A stretch of 43,881 nucleotides of DNA. Origin: an uncultured Thioclava sp. Its GTDB lineage: Bacteria; Pseudomonadota; Alphaproteobacteria; Rhodobacterales; Rhodobacteraceae. Below, piece by piece: positions 22,878 through 31,727 of the stretch. The stretch spans positions 1 through 43,881 of the forward strand of contig NZ_CAJYBT010000031.1 in the NCBI RefSeq assembly GCF_913064665.1, in the 5' to 3' direction. The first letter of the stretch is position 1, and every line of letters starts with the position of its first letter. The notes under the pieces were generated by a model. It was not told the origin of the DNA and did no database searches. It saw nothing but the letters and a program-made list of their open reading frames with translations. A program made the translations under genes and the position numbers.

Positions 22878-25199
22878 TCAACCGCGCGGGGTTTTGGGCG
22901 ACTGCTTTAACGCCTCGGCAAGGGCGGAGCCGAATGCGCCCTGACTGGCGGGGGGCGCTTTTGGGGCGGGCGCGGATCGCGGCGTGTGTTTGGGTTTGGC
23001 CGTTTTCGGCGTATCCGAGGCCGGCGCAGCGCCCCCGTCCTTGCGCATGCTCAGACCGATCCGCTTGCGCGCCACATCGACCTCGGTGACGCGCACGCGC
23101 ACCACATCGCCCGCCTTGACCACCTCATGGGGGTCTTTGACGAAACGATCCGCAAGCTGGCTGACATGCACCAGGCCATCCTGATGCACGCCGATATCGA
23201 CGAAAGCCCCGAAGGCCGCGACATTGGTCACGGTGCCTTCCAGCGACATGCCGGGCTTGAGATCGGTGATCGCGTCGATGCCTTCGGCGAAGGTGGCGGT
23301 CTTAAAGCTTGGGCGTGGATCACGGCCCGGTTTCTCCAGCTCGCTCAGGATGTCGCGCACGGTGGGCAGGCCGAAGGTGTCATCGACGAACTGCTCGGCG
23401 CGCAAGCCCGACAGCGCGGCTTCATCGCCCATAATCGCGCGAATGTCGCGCCCGCAGGCCTGCACGATCTTGCGTGCCACACCGTAAGCCTCGGGGTGGA
23501 CAGAGGAGGCATCAAGCGGCTCGCTCCCGTCATTGATGCGCAGGAAACCGGCGCATTGCTGGAACGCTTTGGGCCCGAGACCCGCCACCTTGAGCAGCGC
23601 CTTGCGGCTGGCAAACGCCCCGTTGGCGTCGCGATGGGCCACGATAGCTTGCGCCAGCGATGGCCCGAGACCTGCGATATGGGACAGCAGCGGCGCGGAG
23701 GCCATGTTGAGATCGACGCCCACCGCGTTCACCGCATCCTCGACCACAGCGGCGAGCGATTGTTCCAGGCGGCGCTGATCGACGTCATGCTGATACTGCC
23801 CGACCCCGATGGCTTGGGGTTCGATCTTGACCAGCTCTGCCAGCGGGTCTTGCAGGCGGCGCGCAATCGACACCGCCCCGCGTAGCGACACGTCGATATC
23901 AGGAAATTCCTGCGAAGCGAGTTCGGAGGCCGAATAGACCGACGCTCCGGCCTCGGACACGATCACTGGCGTCGGGCGCGTCACCCCGGCGGGCAGGTGT
24001 TTAAGCACTTCACCCACCAAACGCTCGGATTCGCGGCTTGCCGTGCCATTGCCAATCGCGATCAGCGCCACGCCATGCTTGGCGATCAGGTGTTTCAGCG
24101 TCTCTTCCGATCCGCGCAGATCGTTGCGCGGTTGGAACGGGTAGATCGTGGCGGTTTCGAGCAGCTTGCCTGTCTCATCGACCACCGCAATCTTGCAGCC
24201 CGTGCGGATGCCCGGATCAAGGCCCAGCGTCGCGCGCGCGCCCGCAGGTGCAGCCAGCAGCAGATCACGCAGGTTGCGCGCGAAAACGTCGATCGCCGCG
24301 TCATGGGCGCGCTTGCGCAGATCGGCCATCAGCTCGATGAACATCGACAGGCTGAGCTTGACCTTCCACGCCCAAGTCGCGGCGTCGCGCAGCCAGAGAT
24401 CGCCGGGGGCCTGACCGGGAATGCCGATCTCGGCGGCGATGATATCAAGGATGCGGGGCAGGCAGGTTTCGGGATCGGGGCCGATATCGACGCTCACGAT
24501 TTCCTCTTTCGAGGCGCGCAGGATGGCAAGCGCGCGATGCGAAGGGATCGTGGCCCATTTCTCGCTATGATCGAAATAATCCGAGAATTTCGCGCCGGCC
24601 TCTTCCTTGCCCTTGATGACGCGGGCGGTGATCAGCGCGTCTTGCTGCAAGACCTGGCGCAAACGGCCAAGCAGTTTGGCGTTTTCGCCAAGCTCTTCGA
24701 CCAGAATGTCGCGCGCGCCGTTCAACGCGTCTTTTTCAGTGGCGACTGCCTCGCTCAGATAGCCGCTTGCCAGCAGTTTTGGCTCGGCGTGCCGATCCGC
24801 CAGAATAGCGCGCAGCAGCGGCTCGAGCCCGTTTTCGCGTGCGATCATCGCCTTGGTGCGCCGCTTGGGTTTGAAGGGCAGATACAGATCCTCAAGCACC
24901 GCCTTGGTGTCCGCCTGCGCAATCGCGCGCGCCAGATCGTCGGTCAGCTTGCCCTGCGAGGTGATCTCGCCAAGGATGCTGGCGCGGCGCTTTTCCAACT
25001 CGCGCAGATAGTCCAGCCGCTCGGCCAATTGGCGCAGTTGCGTGTCGTCCAAGCCGCCGGTCGCCTCTTTGCGATAGCGCGCCACGAAGGGCACGGTGTC
25101 GCCGCCATCCAGCAACGCGACCGTCGCGGTGACCTGCTCGGGGCGGGCGCCAATGTCACTGGCGATGGTGCGGGCGATGCGGTCTGTGACGGCGGTCAT
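22878..25199 (-). CDS. tex: Tex family S1 RNA-binding transcription accessory protein
   Basis: A 773-residue protein of standard Tex length. It has the N-terminal Tex helical domain (DTVPFVARYRKEATGGLDDT), the YqgF/RNase H-like domain (LGLDPGIRTGCKIAVVDETG), helix-hairpin-helix repeats (SAPLLSHIAGLGPSLAQAIV, KVAGLGPKAFQQCAGFLRI) and a C-terminal S1 domain (GMSLEGTVTNVAAFGAFVDI). A low-complexity Pro/Ala/Lys tail ends SPKTPRG. Tex binds nucleic acids and affects transcription; it is a bacterial relative of Spt6. ATG 25199 is chosen because GGGAG precedes it and homologues begin about here; an in-frame ATG further upstream at 25292 has no such support. Confidence 0.95.
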   Translation of the reverse strand: MTAVTDRIARTIASDIGARPEQVTATVALLDGGDTVPFVARYRKEATGGLDDTQLRQLAERLDYLRELEKRRASILGEITSQGKLTDDLARAIAQADTKAVLEDLYLPFKPKRRTKAMIARENGLEPLLRAILADRHAEPKLLASGYLSEAVATEKDALNGARDILVEELGENAKLLGRLRQVLQQDALITARVIKGKEEAGAKFSDYFDHSEKWATIPSHRALAILRASKEEIVSVDIGPDPETCLPRILDIIAAEIGIPGQAPGDLWLRDAATWAWKVKLSLSMFIELMADLRKRAHDAAIDVFARNLRDLLLAAPAGARATLGLDPGIRTGCKIAVVDETGKLLETATIYPFQPRNDLRGSEETLKHLIAKHGVALIAIGNGTASRESERLVGEVLKHLPAGVTRPTPVIVSEAGASVYSASELASQEFPDIDVSLRGAVSIARRLQDPLAELVKIEPQAIGVGQYQHDVDQRRLEQSLAAVVEDAVNAVGVDLNMASAPLLSHIAGLGPSLAQAIVAHRDANGAFASRKALLKVAGLGPKAFQQCAGFLRINDGSEPLDASSVHPEAYGVARKIVQACGRDIRAIMGDEAALSGLRAEQFVDDTFGLPTVRDILSELEKPGRDPRPSFKTATFAEGIDAITDLKPGMSLEGTVTNVAAFGAFVDIGVHQDGLVHVSQLADRFVKDPHEVVKAGDVVRVRVTEVDVARKRIGLSMRKDGGAAPASDTPKTAKPKHTPRSAPAPKAPPASQGAFGSALAEALKQSPKTPRG

Positions 25200-25332
25200 T
25201 TGGGGCTCCCTGCGATTATCGAAGGGCCGTGATAGCGCCGCAAACCGGGGCCGCCAAGCCCCGCAGTCGCGTCCGGTCAAAAAGCTGCTCATTCGTGGGG
25301 CAGGAGGAGAGCGCGGTGCTCAATCCGAAACA

Positions 25333-25358
25333 CGGGCCGCGCATGTCCGCGCGGCCCG
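25333..25358 (-). terminator. Terminator of the tct transporter operon
   Basis: CGGGCCGCGC and GCGCGGCCCG form a perfect 10-bp stem with a 6-nt loop, 7 bp after the tctA stop. On the minus strand it is followed by TGTTTCGG, so the U-tract is weak and termination may be partly Rho-dependent. Confidence 0.7.
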
Positions 25359-25365
25359 CATTGTC

Positions 25366-26904
25366 TTAATCGCGCAGGCTGCCTTCTTCGTCGCTGCGCG
25401 CTTTCATGCGATCACGCAGGATTCGGCCAAAGAAGATCGGCGCGAGGAAGCCAAGGATTGCGATGATCCACAGCCCGATCGCCAGCGGGCTGCCCACCAG
25501 CACCCACCAATCGCCGTTGGATATCTGCACCGCGCGGCGCAGATTGCTTTCCATCGGGTTGCCCAGCAGGATCCCGAGGATCACCGGCACCAGCGGCACG
25601 TCGAACTTGCGCAACACCCAGCCGACCACGCCAAAGCCGATCATCACCATCAGATCAAAGCTCGACCCCGAGATGCCGTAAATCCCGACGAAACTGACCA
25701 TCGCAACGATCGGCATCAAGATCCGCGGCGGGATCAGCAGCAGGCGGGTGAACACCCCGACCATCGGAATGTTGAGCAACAGCAGCATGAAGTTGGCGAT
25801 GAACAGCGCCGCGATCAGCCCCCAGACCACATCGGGGTTTTGCGTGAACAGCAGCGGCCCCGGCGTGATGTTGAGGCTCAGCAGCACTGCCAGCAGCACC
25901 GCTGTGGTGCCCGATCCCGGCACGCCAAGGGCCAGCATCGGCACCAGCGCGCCGCCAGCAGCCGCGTTATTGCCCGCCTCAGGCGCGGCCACACCGCGTG
26001 GATCGCCCGTGCCGAATGTGCCTTCGCGATCCACCAGCCGCTTTTCCATCGAGTAGGAAATAAACGATCCCAGCGAGGCGCCAGCGCCCGGCAAGACGCC
26101 GGCCAGAAAGCCAAGCCCCGAGGCGCGCAGCATCGTCGGGAAGCAGCTTTTCACCATCGCCCAAGGCGGGGTGATGCGCCCAATCTCGACCTTGCGCCCC
26201 GCCGCATCGGATTCGCCGTGGCGGTGTTCGAGAAAGACGAAGACCTCGGACAGCGCAAACAGCCCGACAATCGCGACAAGGAAATCGATCCCGTCGTATA
26301 GATGCACCTCGCCAAAGGTCATGCGCGGCACGCCGGTCTGCGTATCCACCCCGATCATCGCCAGACCTAGCCCCAAAGCGGCGGCGAACGCGGCTTTGGC
26401 CTGATTGGACGAACTCACCCCGCCCAGCGTCATGAAGGCCAGCGCGAACAGTGCGAAATACTCAGCCGGACCGAACAGCAGCGCGATCTTGACCAGCTGC
26501 GGGGCGAGCAGGATCAGCCCCCAAGTCGCCAGAAACGCGCCCACGAAAGAGGCGATCCCCGAAATCGACAGCGCCTCGCCGGCCATGCCTTTTTGCGCCA
26601 TCGGATAGCCATCAAGACAGGTCATCATCGCAGGCTCGTCGCCGGGAATATTGAGTAGGATCGAACTGATCCGCCCGCCATACATCGCGCCGTAATAAAC
26701 GCTCGTCAGCAAGATCATCGAGGGCGTCGGGCCAAGACCCAGCGTGAAGGCCAGCGGGATCAGAATCGCGACGCCATTAGAGGGGCCAAGACCGGGCAGC
26801 GCGCCCATGATCGTGCCCAGCAGGCAGCCAATCAGCGCCAGGCCGATATTTTGCCACGTCATAGCAACATCAAATCCGTGGGCAAGTTGAGCAAGGGTAT
26901 CCAT
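25366..26904 (-). CDS. tctA: Tripartite tricarboxylate transporter, large permease TctA
   Basis: A 512-residue permease with about 12 membrane helices and the TctA hallmarks: GTIMGALPGLGPSNGVAILI at about residues 31-50, VYYGAMYGGRISSILLNIPG, then GDEPAMMTCLDGYPM, and the repeated glycine-rich loop LGVPGSGTTAVLLAVLL. Known: TctA with TctB forms a secondary transporter driven by an ion gradient and fed by periplasmic TctC; substrates include citrate and other di- or tricarboxylates. GGGAA precedes the ATG. It lies 12 bp after tctB, last in the operon. The substrate cannot be read from sequence. Confidence 0.95.
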   Translation of the reverse strand: MDTLAQLAHGFDVAMTWQNIGLALIGCLLGTIMGALPGLGPSNGVAILIPLAFTLGLGPTPSMILLTSVYYGAMYGGRISSILLNIPGDEPAMMTCLDGYPMAQKGMAGEALSISGIASFVGAFLATWGLILLAPQLVKIALLFGPAEYFALFALAFMTLGGVSSSNQAKAAFAAALGLGLAMIGVDTQTGVPRMTFGEVHLYDGIDFLVAIVGLFALSEVFVFLEHRHGESDAAGRKVEIGRITPPWAMVKSCFPTMLRASGLGFLAGVLPGAGASLGSFISYSMEKRLVDREGTFGTGDPRGVAAPEAGNNAAAGGALVPMLALGVPGSGTTAVLLAVLLSLNITPGPLLFTQNPDVVWGLIAALFIANFMLLLLNIPMVGVFTRLLLIPPRILMPIVAMVSFVGIYGISGSSFDLMVMIGFGVVGWVLRKFDVPLVPVILGILLGNPMESNLRRAVQISNGDWWVLVGSPLAIGLWIIAILGFLAPIFFGRILRDRMKARSDEEGSLRD

Positions 26905-26916
26905 CGCGCGTTCCCT

Positions 26917-27348
26917 TCAGAAGTCGAACGGGCCACGGGCCAGCGACAGCCCGAGGATCAGGTGAAAGACGATATAAATCCCGACCGAAATCGAGACGCC
27001 CGCGATGACCGAAGACAGCAGCCCCGACCCCAGACGCCAGCTCAGATAGGCGGCGGCAAAGGCGGTGGCGAACACGAAACCGATCTCGGGCAGGACTTGG
27101 GCATAGAGCATCAGCACGATCACAGCCGCGCCGATTTCAACCAGACGACCCAGGGGCGGCCAGACCGGTTCGTGATCAGGGCGCTGCTCAATATAGGCCG
27201 AGGCCCCGCCAAAGATCGCGGCAACGATATAGGGAAATGCCTTGGGGCCAACGGTATCGCTCAGGAAGCTTTCCTGAATTTGACTGGCGGCGTAGGCGTA
27301 AAAGATGGCCAAAGCCAAGCCAAAGGCGCCGAAAAACCGGTCGCTCAT
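26917..27348 (-). CDS. tctB: Tripartite tricarboxylate transporter, small permease TctB
   Basis: A 143-residue protein with four predicted membrane helices, the usual TctB size. The first helix starts FGAFGLALAIFYAYAASQ, the loop has SFLSDTVGPKAFPYIVAA with the conserved G-P-x-x-F/x-P of TctB, and the last helix is SVGIYIVFHLILGLSLARG. A strong GGAGGG site precedes ATG 27348; the in-frame ATG at 27402 is upstream of any such site and falls in the hairpin region. Partner of TctA in the membrane. Confidence 0.9.
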   Translation of the reverse strand: MSDRFFGAFGLALAIFYAYAASQIQESFLSDTVGPKAFPYIVAAIFGGASAYIEQRPDHEPVWPPLGRLVEIGAAVIVLMLYAQVLPEIGFVFATAFAAAYLSWRLGSGLLSSVIAGVSISVGIYIVFHLILGLSLARGPFDF

Positions 27349-27378
27349 AAAACCCTCCAATGGTGTCAAAGTGAGGCG

Positions 27379-27441
27379 GCGCGCTGGTAATCCAGCGCGC
27401 AAAACGATGCTCTGGGGCGGTAAAATTTTCGCCGCCCCAGA
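27379..27441 (-). promoter_or_regulatory. Two perfect hairpins between tctC and tctB
   Basis: TCTGGGGCGG/CCGCCCCAGA (27411-27420 with 27432-27441, 10-bp stem) begins 10 bp after the tctC stop. GCGCGCTGG/CCAGCGCGC (27379-27387 with 27392-27400, 9-bp stem, 4-nt loop) follows, with a GTTTTGC stretch between them. Such structures commonly stabilise the upstream message or attenuate readthrough, giving more binding protein than permease. Confidence 0.75.
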
Positions 27442-27451
27442 AGATCTGTGA

Positions 27452-28447
27452 TTACTTCAGTATGCCGATCTCTTTCGAGATGTCCTGAATTTGCTGCACG
27501 GAATTGGCGACGAATTTCTGAAAATCGGCACCTTGCAGATCCAGCGGTGCAAGGCCGTTGGCCTCCATCACTTTCTTCCACTCGGGCGAAGCATAGACAG
27601 CCGCGATCTCTTTGGTCCAGTAATCATAGGCCGCATCCGACATTTTGCCCGGAGCGTAGAAGCCACGCCAGTTCGCGCCGACAGCGTCGATACCCTGCTC
27701 TTTGGCCGTCGGGATATCGGCAAACTCACCGCCCAGACGCTCGGGGGCCAGCACGGCCAGAACGCGCACATCGCCCGACTGAATGAAGCCCTTGGTTTCC
27801 GACAGATCGCCGGTAAAGGCCTGCACCGAACCTGCCAGCAATTGCGTGATCGCCTCGCCGCCGCCGTCAAAGGCGACATATTTGACCTTGCGCACATCGG
27901 TGATTCCATCGGCCTTGGCCGCGATCAGAACCTTGAGGTGATCCCAGCCACCAACAGCCGACCCACCCGCAAACGCGACCGAGGTCGGGTCCGCCTTCAC
28001 CGCGTTCAGCAGATCGGGCAGGGTCTTGTAGGGGCTGTCCTTGTCCACCGCGATCACACCGTAATCGGCGCCAATCGAGGCCAGCCAGCGCACCTGAGAC
28101 ATGTTGTTGCCCGGATAAGCGCCCTGCGCCAAACGGGTTGCGGTGGCCGAGCTGGCCGCCACGATCAGATCATTGTCGCTGTCGCGTTTGTTCACGACCT
28201 CGGCGAATGCCACGCCACCGCCGCCACCGGCAAGGTTGGACACTTGCATCGTTTGTTTGATCAGGCCGAGGTCCTGCATCGTTTTGCCGACCTGACGGCA
28301 GGTGAAGTCCCAGCCGCCGCCGGGATTGGCCGGCGCGATACATTCGGGGTTTTCGGCCGTGAAATCAGCGGCCATTGCCGGGGCTGCAAAGCCAGCGACA
28401 GCCAAAGCAGCCGTTGCAAACGCAAGGCGGGTTGCCTTGAAGATCAT
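27452..28447 (-). CDS. tctC: Tripartite tricarboxylate transporter, periplasmic binding protein TctC
   Basis: A 331-residue protein with a Sec signal peptide (MIFKATRLAFATAALAVAGF, cleavage likely after APAMA at about residue 26) and the TctC/Bug fold: APANPGGGWDFTCRQVGKTM, the conserved ligand-loop pattern P-x-x-P-G-G-x-x-D; VSNLAGGGGGVAF; FAGGSAVGGWDHLKV; and WRGFYAPGKM near the end. TctC binds the carboxylate in the periplasm and hands it to TctAB. GGAGGA precedes ATG 28447. It is the first gene of the operon, divergent from the two-component system. PECIAPANPGGGWDFTCR contains two cysteines that may form a disulfide. Confidence 0.94.
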   Translation of the reverse strand: MIFKATRLAFATAALAVAGFAAPAMAADFTAENPECIAPANPGGGWDFTCRQVGKTMQDLGLIKQTMQVSNLAGGGGGVAFAEVVNKRDSDNDLIVAASSATATRLAQGAYPGNNMSQVRWLASIGADYGVIAVDKDSPYKTLPDLLNAVKADPTSVAFAGGSAVGGWDHLKVLIAAKADGITDVRKVKYVAFDGGGEAITQLLAGSVQAFTGDLSETKGFIQSGDVRVLAVLAPERLGGEFADIPTAKEQGIDAVGANWRGFYAPGKMSDAAYDYWTKEIAAVYASPEWKKVMEANGLAPLDLQGADFQKFVANSVQQIQDISKEIGILK

Positions 28448-28617
28448 GTGAAGTCCTCCAGTCATCATTGCGGGCAGTTGTCGCGGGCCCGATCCGCATT
28501 CCCCGATCGCACCGCACTTTGCGGTCTCCTCGCGATCAGTTAGAACGGACGTTACGCGGCCAAGCTGTCAACAACCTGTCACCCGGCGCCGCGCCCCGAA
28601 CGAGGAGAGATCAAGCG
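28448..28617. promoter_or_regulatory. Divergent promoter region tctC/tctD with direct repeat
   Basis: A 170-bp region between divergent ATGs. CTGTCA at 28565-28570 is repeated at 28576-28581, giving an 11-bp period (one helical turn), as is usual for OmpR-type response regulator sites. It lies about 40 bp before the response regulator start. This is a candidate TctD-type operator; no consensus from another species was used. Confidence 0.4.
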
Positions 28618-29289
28618 ATGCGCGTGTTGATCGTCGAAGATGCGCAAGACATGGCCGAGGCGGTGCGCACGCATCTGCATCGTGCCGGCATGACTTGCGA
28701 TGTGGCCAATGATTGCGCGCGCGCCGAGGATTGTCTGGCGGTGACGCGCTATGATGCGATTGTGCTGGATATCCATCTGCCCGATCGCCCCGGAACCGCG
28801 CTGTTGCGCGATTTGCGCGCGCGCGGTGAACGCATGCCGGTCTTGATGCTGACGGCGTTGTTTTCGGTCGATGATCGGGTGTCTGCGCTGGATCTGGGCG
28901 CGGATGACTACTTGGTGAAACCTTTCGATCACCGCGAGTTGGAGGCGCGTTTGCGTGCCCTGATCCGGCGCGGTGCCGACACCAAAAGCGAAGAGATCAC
29001 GCTGGGGCAACTGGCATGGAACCCCGCAACGCTGAGCGCGCGCCTTGATGACACGCCCCTTGCACTGACCCGGCGCGAGACGGTTTTGCTGGGTCTGTTG
29101 ATGCGCAATAGCGACCGGATCATGAGCAAGGAAAATCTGTATGAGGGGCTGTTTTCCTTTGCCGATGTCGATGTCGGTTTGAATGCGATTGAACTTTATG
29201 TGGCGCGGCTGCGCAAAAAGCTGGCGGGCTCGCATGTGGTGATCGAAACCCATCGGGGCTTGGGCTATCGGATGCAGATTGATGGCTAG
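28618..29289 (+). CDS. tctD: OmpR-family response regulator, TctD-type
   Basis: A 223-residue regulator. The receiver domain has the acidic pocket in VEDAQD (residues 6-11), phospho-acceptor Asp51 in IVLDIHLPD, the threonine in MLTALFS and the lysine in LVKPFDHRE. The winged-helix domain carries LTRRETVLLGLLMRN and the recognition part VGLNAIELYVARLRKKL followed by THRGLGYRM. GAGGAGAG stands before ATG 28618. Divergent from tctCBA, the classical arrangement by which TctD activates transport genes in response to the carboxylate. Confidence 0.92.
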   Translation: MRVLIVEDAQDMAEAVRTHLHRAGMTCDVANDCARAEDCLAVTRYDAIVLDIHLPDRPGTALLRDLRARGERMPVLMLTALFSVDDRVSALDLGADDYLVKPFDHRELEARLRALIRRGADTKSEEITLGQLAWNPATLSARLDDTPLALTRRETVLLGLLMRNSDRIMSKENLYEGLFSFADVDVGLNAIELYVARLRKKLAGSHVVIETHRGLGYRMQIDG

Positions 29290-30673
29290 GTCCGCCGCGA
29301 TCGAGGGCGCGACTGCCTCGCTCAAACGCCGCGTTATCATCGGTGTTTTGGCGCTGTTGCTGGTGGGGGGCGCGGTCGCGGCGCTGGCGGCATTCGGGTA
29401 TGGCCGGGCGGCGGCACGCGAAAGCTATGATCGGCTGCTTTTGGGCGCGGCCAATGACATTGCCGAGGCGATCTCGATTCAAAATGGCGCGCCGGTGGTG
29501 GATCTGCCGGTGGCGGCGTTCCAACTGCTGGCCCTCGCGCCCGATGATCGGATTTATTACTCGGTGCGCGGGCCGGGCGGAGAGGTGCTGACCGGGGCGA
29601 CCGGCGCGCTGCCAAACCCGACCCCGACCGACAGCCCCAGTTTTTTCGATGCCAGCATGGCCGATGAGCGCGCGCGTTTTGTCACGCTGTCGCGCCGCTT
29701 TGCCGAGCGCAGTTTTTCCGGCACTGTGTCGGTTACGGTGGGCCAGACCCTGCGCGCGCGCACCGAAATGGCGCTTGGGCTGACCCGCGATGCGTTGATT
29801 GCCGCCGCGATTGGGGGGATTGCGCTGCTGGCGGCGGCGGTGTGGGTGATTGAGCGCGCGATGCGTCCGCTGCGCCACATTGCCGATCAGCTCGCTGGGC
29901 GCGACCCGCATGATCTGACGCCGATGGACGCGGCGGTGCCTGCCGAGGTGGCGGTGATGGTGGGCGCGATGAACCGCTTTATGGCGCGTCTTGATCGTCA
30001 AGTGGCCGCGATGCGTAACCTGATTTCGGACACCGCCCATCAACTGCGCACTCCGGTGGCAGCGCTGCGGGTGCAGGCCGAACTGGCGAGTGCCGAGGAA
30101 GATGACGCAAGGCGCGATCTGATCCTGACCCGTCTGCAACGGCGCACCCGGTCTTTGGGGGAGTTGCTGGATCAGATGCTGTCGCGTGCGCTGGTCATTC
30201 ACCGCACCGATGCGGCGCGCCGGGTGTCGCTGGATCTGCGCGATGTCGCGCTGGATGTCATTGAGAGCCGCGATCATGAGCTGGTCGCGCCCAACCGCGA
30301 TGTGGTGCTGGAGATCGGCGAAGCGGCGGTGATGGTGATGGCGGACACGCTTTCGCTAAGCGAAGCGTTGCGCAATCTGCTGGGAAATGCGCTGAAACAC
30401 GGGGCAGGGCGGGTGCGTGTCGGGGCGAGCCGAGAGGGCACGCGCGCCTGCCTGTGGGTCGAAGATTCCGGCCCCGGCCCCAGCGCGGCTGTGCTTGAAC
30501 GCATCGGAGAGCGGTTTGAGAAAACCGCCGCCTCTGTGGGCCAAAGCGCAGGGCTGGGCCTGTCGATTGCGCGCGCGGTCGCGCAGGCGTTTGGCGGTGA
30601 ATTGTTGTTGGGCGCCACCGCGCAGGGCTTTCGCGCAACGATTTCCTTGCCCGCGCAAGAGGAGCAAATATGA
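29282..30673 (+). CDS. tctE: Sensor histidine kinase, TctE-type
   Basis: A 463-residue membrane kinase with helix 1 at about residues 16-40 (VIIGVLALLLVGGAVAALAA), a ~130-residue periplasmic sensor domain, helix 2 at about 170-192, a HAMP-like linker (RPLRHIADQLAGRDPHDLTP), the H-box with His253 (DTAHQLRTPVAALR) and the ATPase boxes N (LRNLLGNALKH), G1 (VEDSGPGPS) and G2 (GLGLSIARAVAQAFGG). It phosphorylates the adjacent regulator. The start overlaps the regulator's end by 8 bp, and the stop overlaps the next start as ATGA, so the three are coupled. Confidence 0.92.
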   Translation: MARSAAIEGATASLKRRVIIGVLALLLVGGAVAALAAFGYGRAAARESYDRLLLGAANDIAEAISIQNGAPVVDLPVAAFQLLALAPDDRIYYSVRGPGGEVLTGATGALPNPTPTDSPSFFDASMADERARFVTLSRRFAERSFSGTVSVTVGQTLRARTEMALGLTRDALIAAAIGGIALLAAAVWVIERAMRPLRHIADQLAGRDPHDLTPMDAAVPAEVAVMVGAMNRFMARLDRQVAAMRNLISDTAHQLRTPVAALRVQAELASAEEDDARRDLILTRLQRRTRSLGELLDQMLSRALVIHRTDAARRVSLDLRDVALDVIESRDHELVAPNRDVVLEIGEAAVMVMADTLSLSEALRNLLGNALKHGAGRVRVGASREGTRACLWVEDSGPGPSAAVLERIGERFEKTAASVGQSAGLGLSIARAVAQAFGGELLLGATAQGFRATISLPAQEEQI

Positions 30674-31710
30674 CCCGTCTCATGATGCTGGTGATTGCGT
30701 TGATCTCGGCGGCGGCGCCCGCGCTTGCCCAGCAAGACGGCCCCGAGGCGCGCGCCCGGTTTGGCCCTGCGGATGGGCCCGCGATGGTGTTGCGCTCGAC
30801 CACCGATATTGCCGTGCTGGGGCCGACGCTCATGGATTTCACCGCCCGCAATCCCGGCATTGCGGTGAACTATGAGCAATGGGGATCGAACGCGCTTTAT
30901 AAAATCAGCCAGCGCGATTGTGAGGCGGGACACAGCCGCGCCGATGCGGTGCTGTCCTCGGCGGTGCATCAGATGGTCGATCTGGTCAATCGCGGCTGTG
31001 CGGGGTCGTATCGCTCGCCTGCCAGTACCGCCTTGCCCGCCGCGCGGCGCTGGCGCGATCAGCTTTGGGGCGTCACGCAAGAACCCGCCGTGATCATCTA
31101 CAACACCCATCTCGTGCCCCCCCAAGACGTGCCCCACACCCGGTTTGCGCTGCTTGATCTGATGCGGCGCGCCGAGGCGCGCTATCAGGGCAAGATCGCG
31201 ACCTATGAGATAGAGGCCTCGGGCCTTGGCTATCTGTTTGCCTTTGAGGACAGCCTTGAGGCCAGCACTTTTGGCGCCTTGATGGAGGGGTTCAGCCGGG
31301 CGGGCGCGGTGGCGACCTGCTGCTCGGCCGAGATCATCAAGGGCGTCTCAAAAGGCGAATATGCGATCGCTTACAATGTGTTGGGGTCTTATGTGAATGC
31401 ACGTCGCGACCCGAATGTCGGGGTGGTCTGGCCGCAGGACTACACCTTGATCCTGTCGCGCGGCTACATGATTCCCAAGAGCGCCGAGCAGGTCGACTCC
31501 GCTCAGAAATTGTTGGATTTTCTGCTGTCCGCGCGCGGCCAAGAGGACCTGCGCGCAGCGGGTCTTTTGGTCAGCGGCGAGCCTGAAGACAGCGCCACCC
31601 CCGCCAGCGCCCTGCACACAATCGCGATTTCTCCGGTTCTGCTGGTGGCACTGGATCGCCAGAAACGCGCGCAGTTCATCGCGCGTTGGCGCGCCGCGTT
31701 CGGGCGCTGA
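30670..31710 (+). CDS. Periplasmic extracellular solute-binding protein in the sensor operon
   Basis: A 346-residue protein with a signal peptide (MTRLMMLVIALISAAAPALA, cleavage after about residue 20) and the fold of Fe3+/phosphonate-type binding proteins: STTDIAVLGPTLMDFTARNP, then EQWGSNALYKI, AVLSSAVHQMVDLVNRG, WGVTQEPAVIIYNTHLVP, KGEYAIAYNVLGSYVNAR and PQDYTLILSRGYMIPKSA. No permease or ATPase genes adjoin it. Its ATGA overlap with the kinase gene suggests that it acts as a ligand-loaded partner of the sensor domain, by analogy with the PgtC/PgtB signalling pair (inference). Four cysteines (CEAGH, RGCAG, TCCSA) could form disulfides. Confidence 0.85.
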   Translation: MTRLMMLVIALISAAAPALAQQDGPEARARFGPADGPAMVLRSTTDIAVLGPTLMDFTARNPGIAVNYEQWGSNALYKISQRDCEAGHSRADAVLSSAVHQMVDLVNRGCAGSYRSPASTALPAARRWRDQLWGVTQEPAVIIYNTHLVPPQDVPHTRFALLDLMRRAEARYQGKIATYEIEASGLGYLFAFEDSLEASTFGALMEGFSRAGAVATCCSAEIIKGVSKGEYAIAYNVLGSYVNARRDPNVGVVWPQDYTLILSRGYMIPKSAEQVDSAQKLLDFLLSARGQEDLRAAGLLVSGEPEDSATPASALHTIAISPVLLVALDRQKRAQFIARWRAAFGR

Positions 31711-31727
31711 TCCCACGCGCGAGGCCG

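Noticed and set aside
23997-25232. 411-codon open frame on the plus strand opposite tex
   Set aside because: Antisense shadow of tex with no family resemblance; the tex frame has clear Tex, HhH and S1 motifs.
25096-26301. 401-codon plus-strand frame crossing the tex start and tctA
   Set aside because: It runs across two real genes and a terminator and is rich in His, Gln, Arg and Asp, typical of antisense frames.
29120-30277. 385-codon minus-strand frame opposite the TctE-type kinase
   Set aside because: Antisense to a kinase with intact H, N, G1 and G2 boxes.
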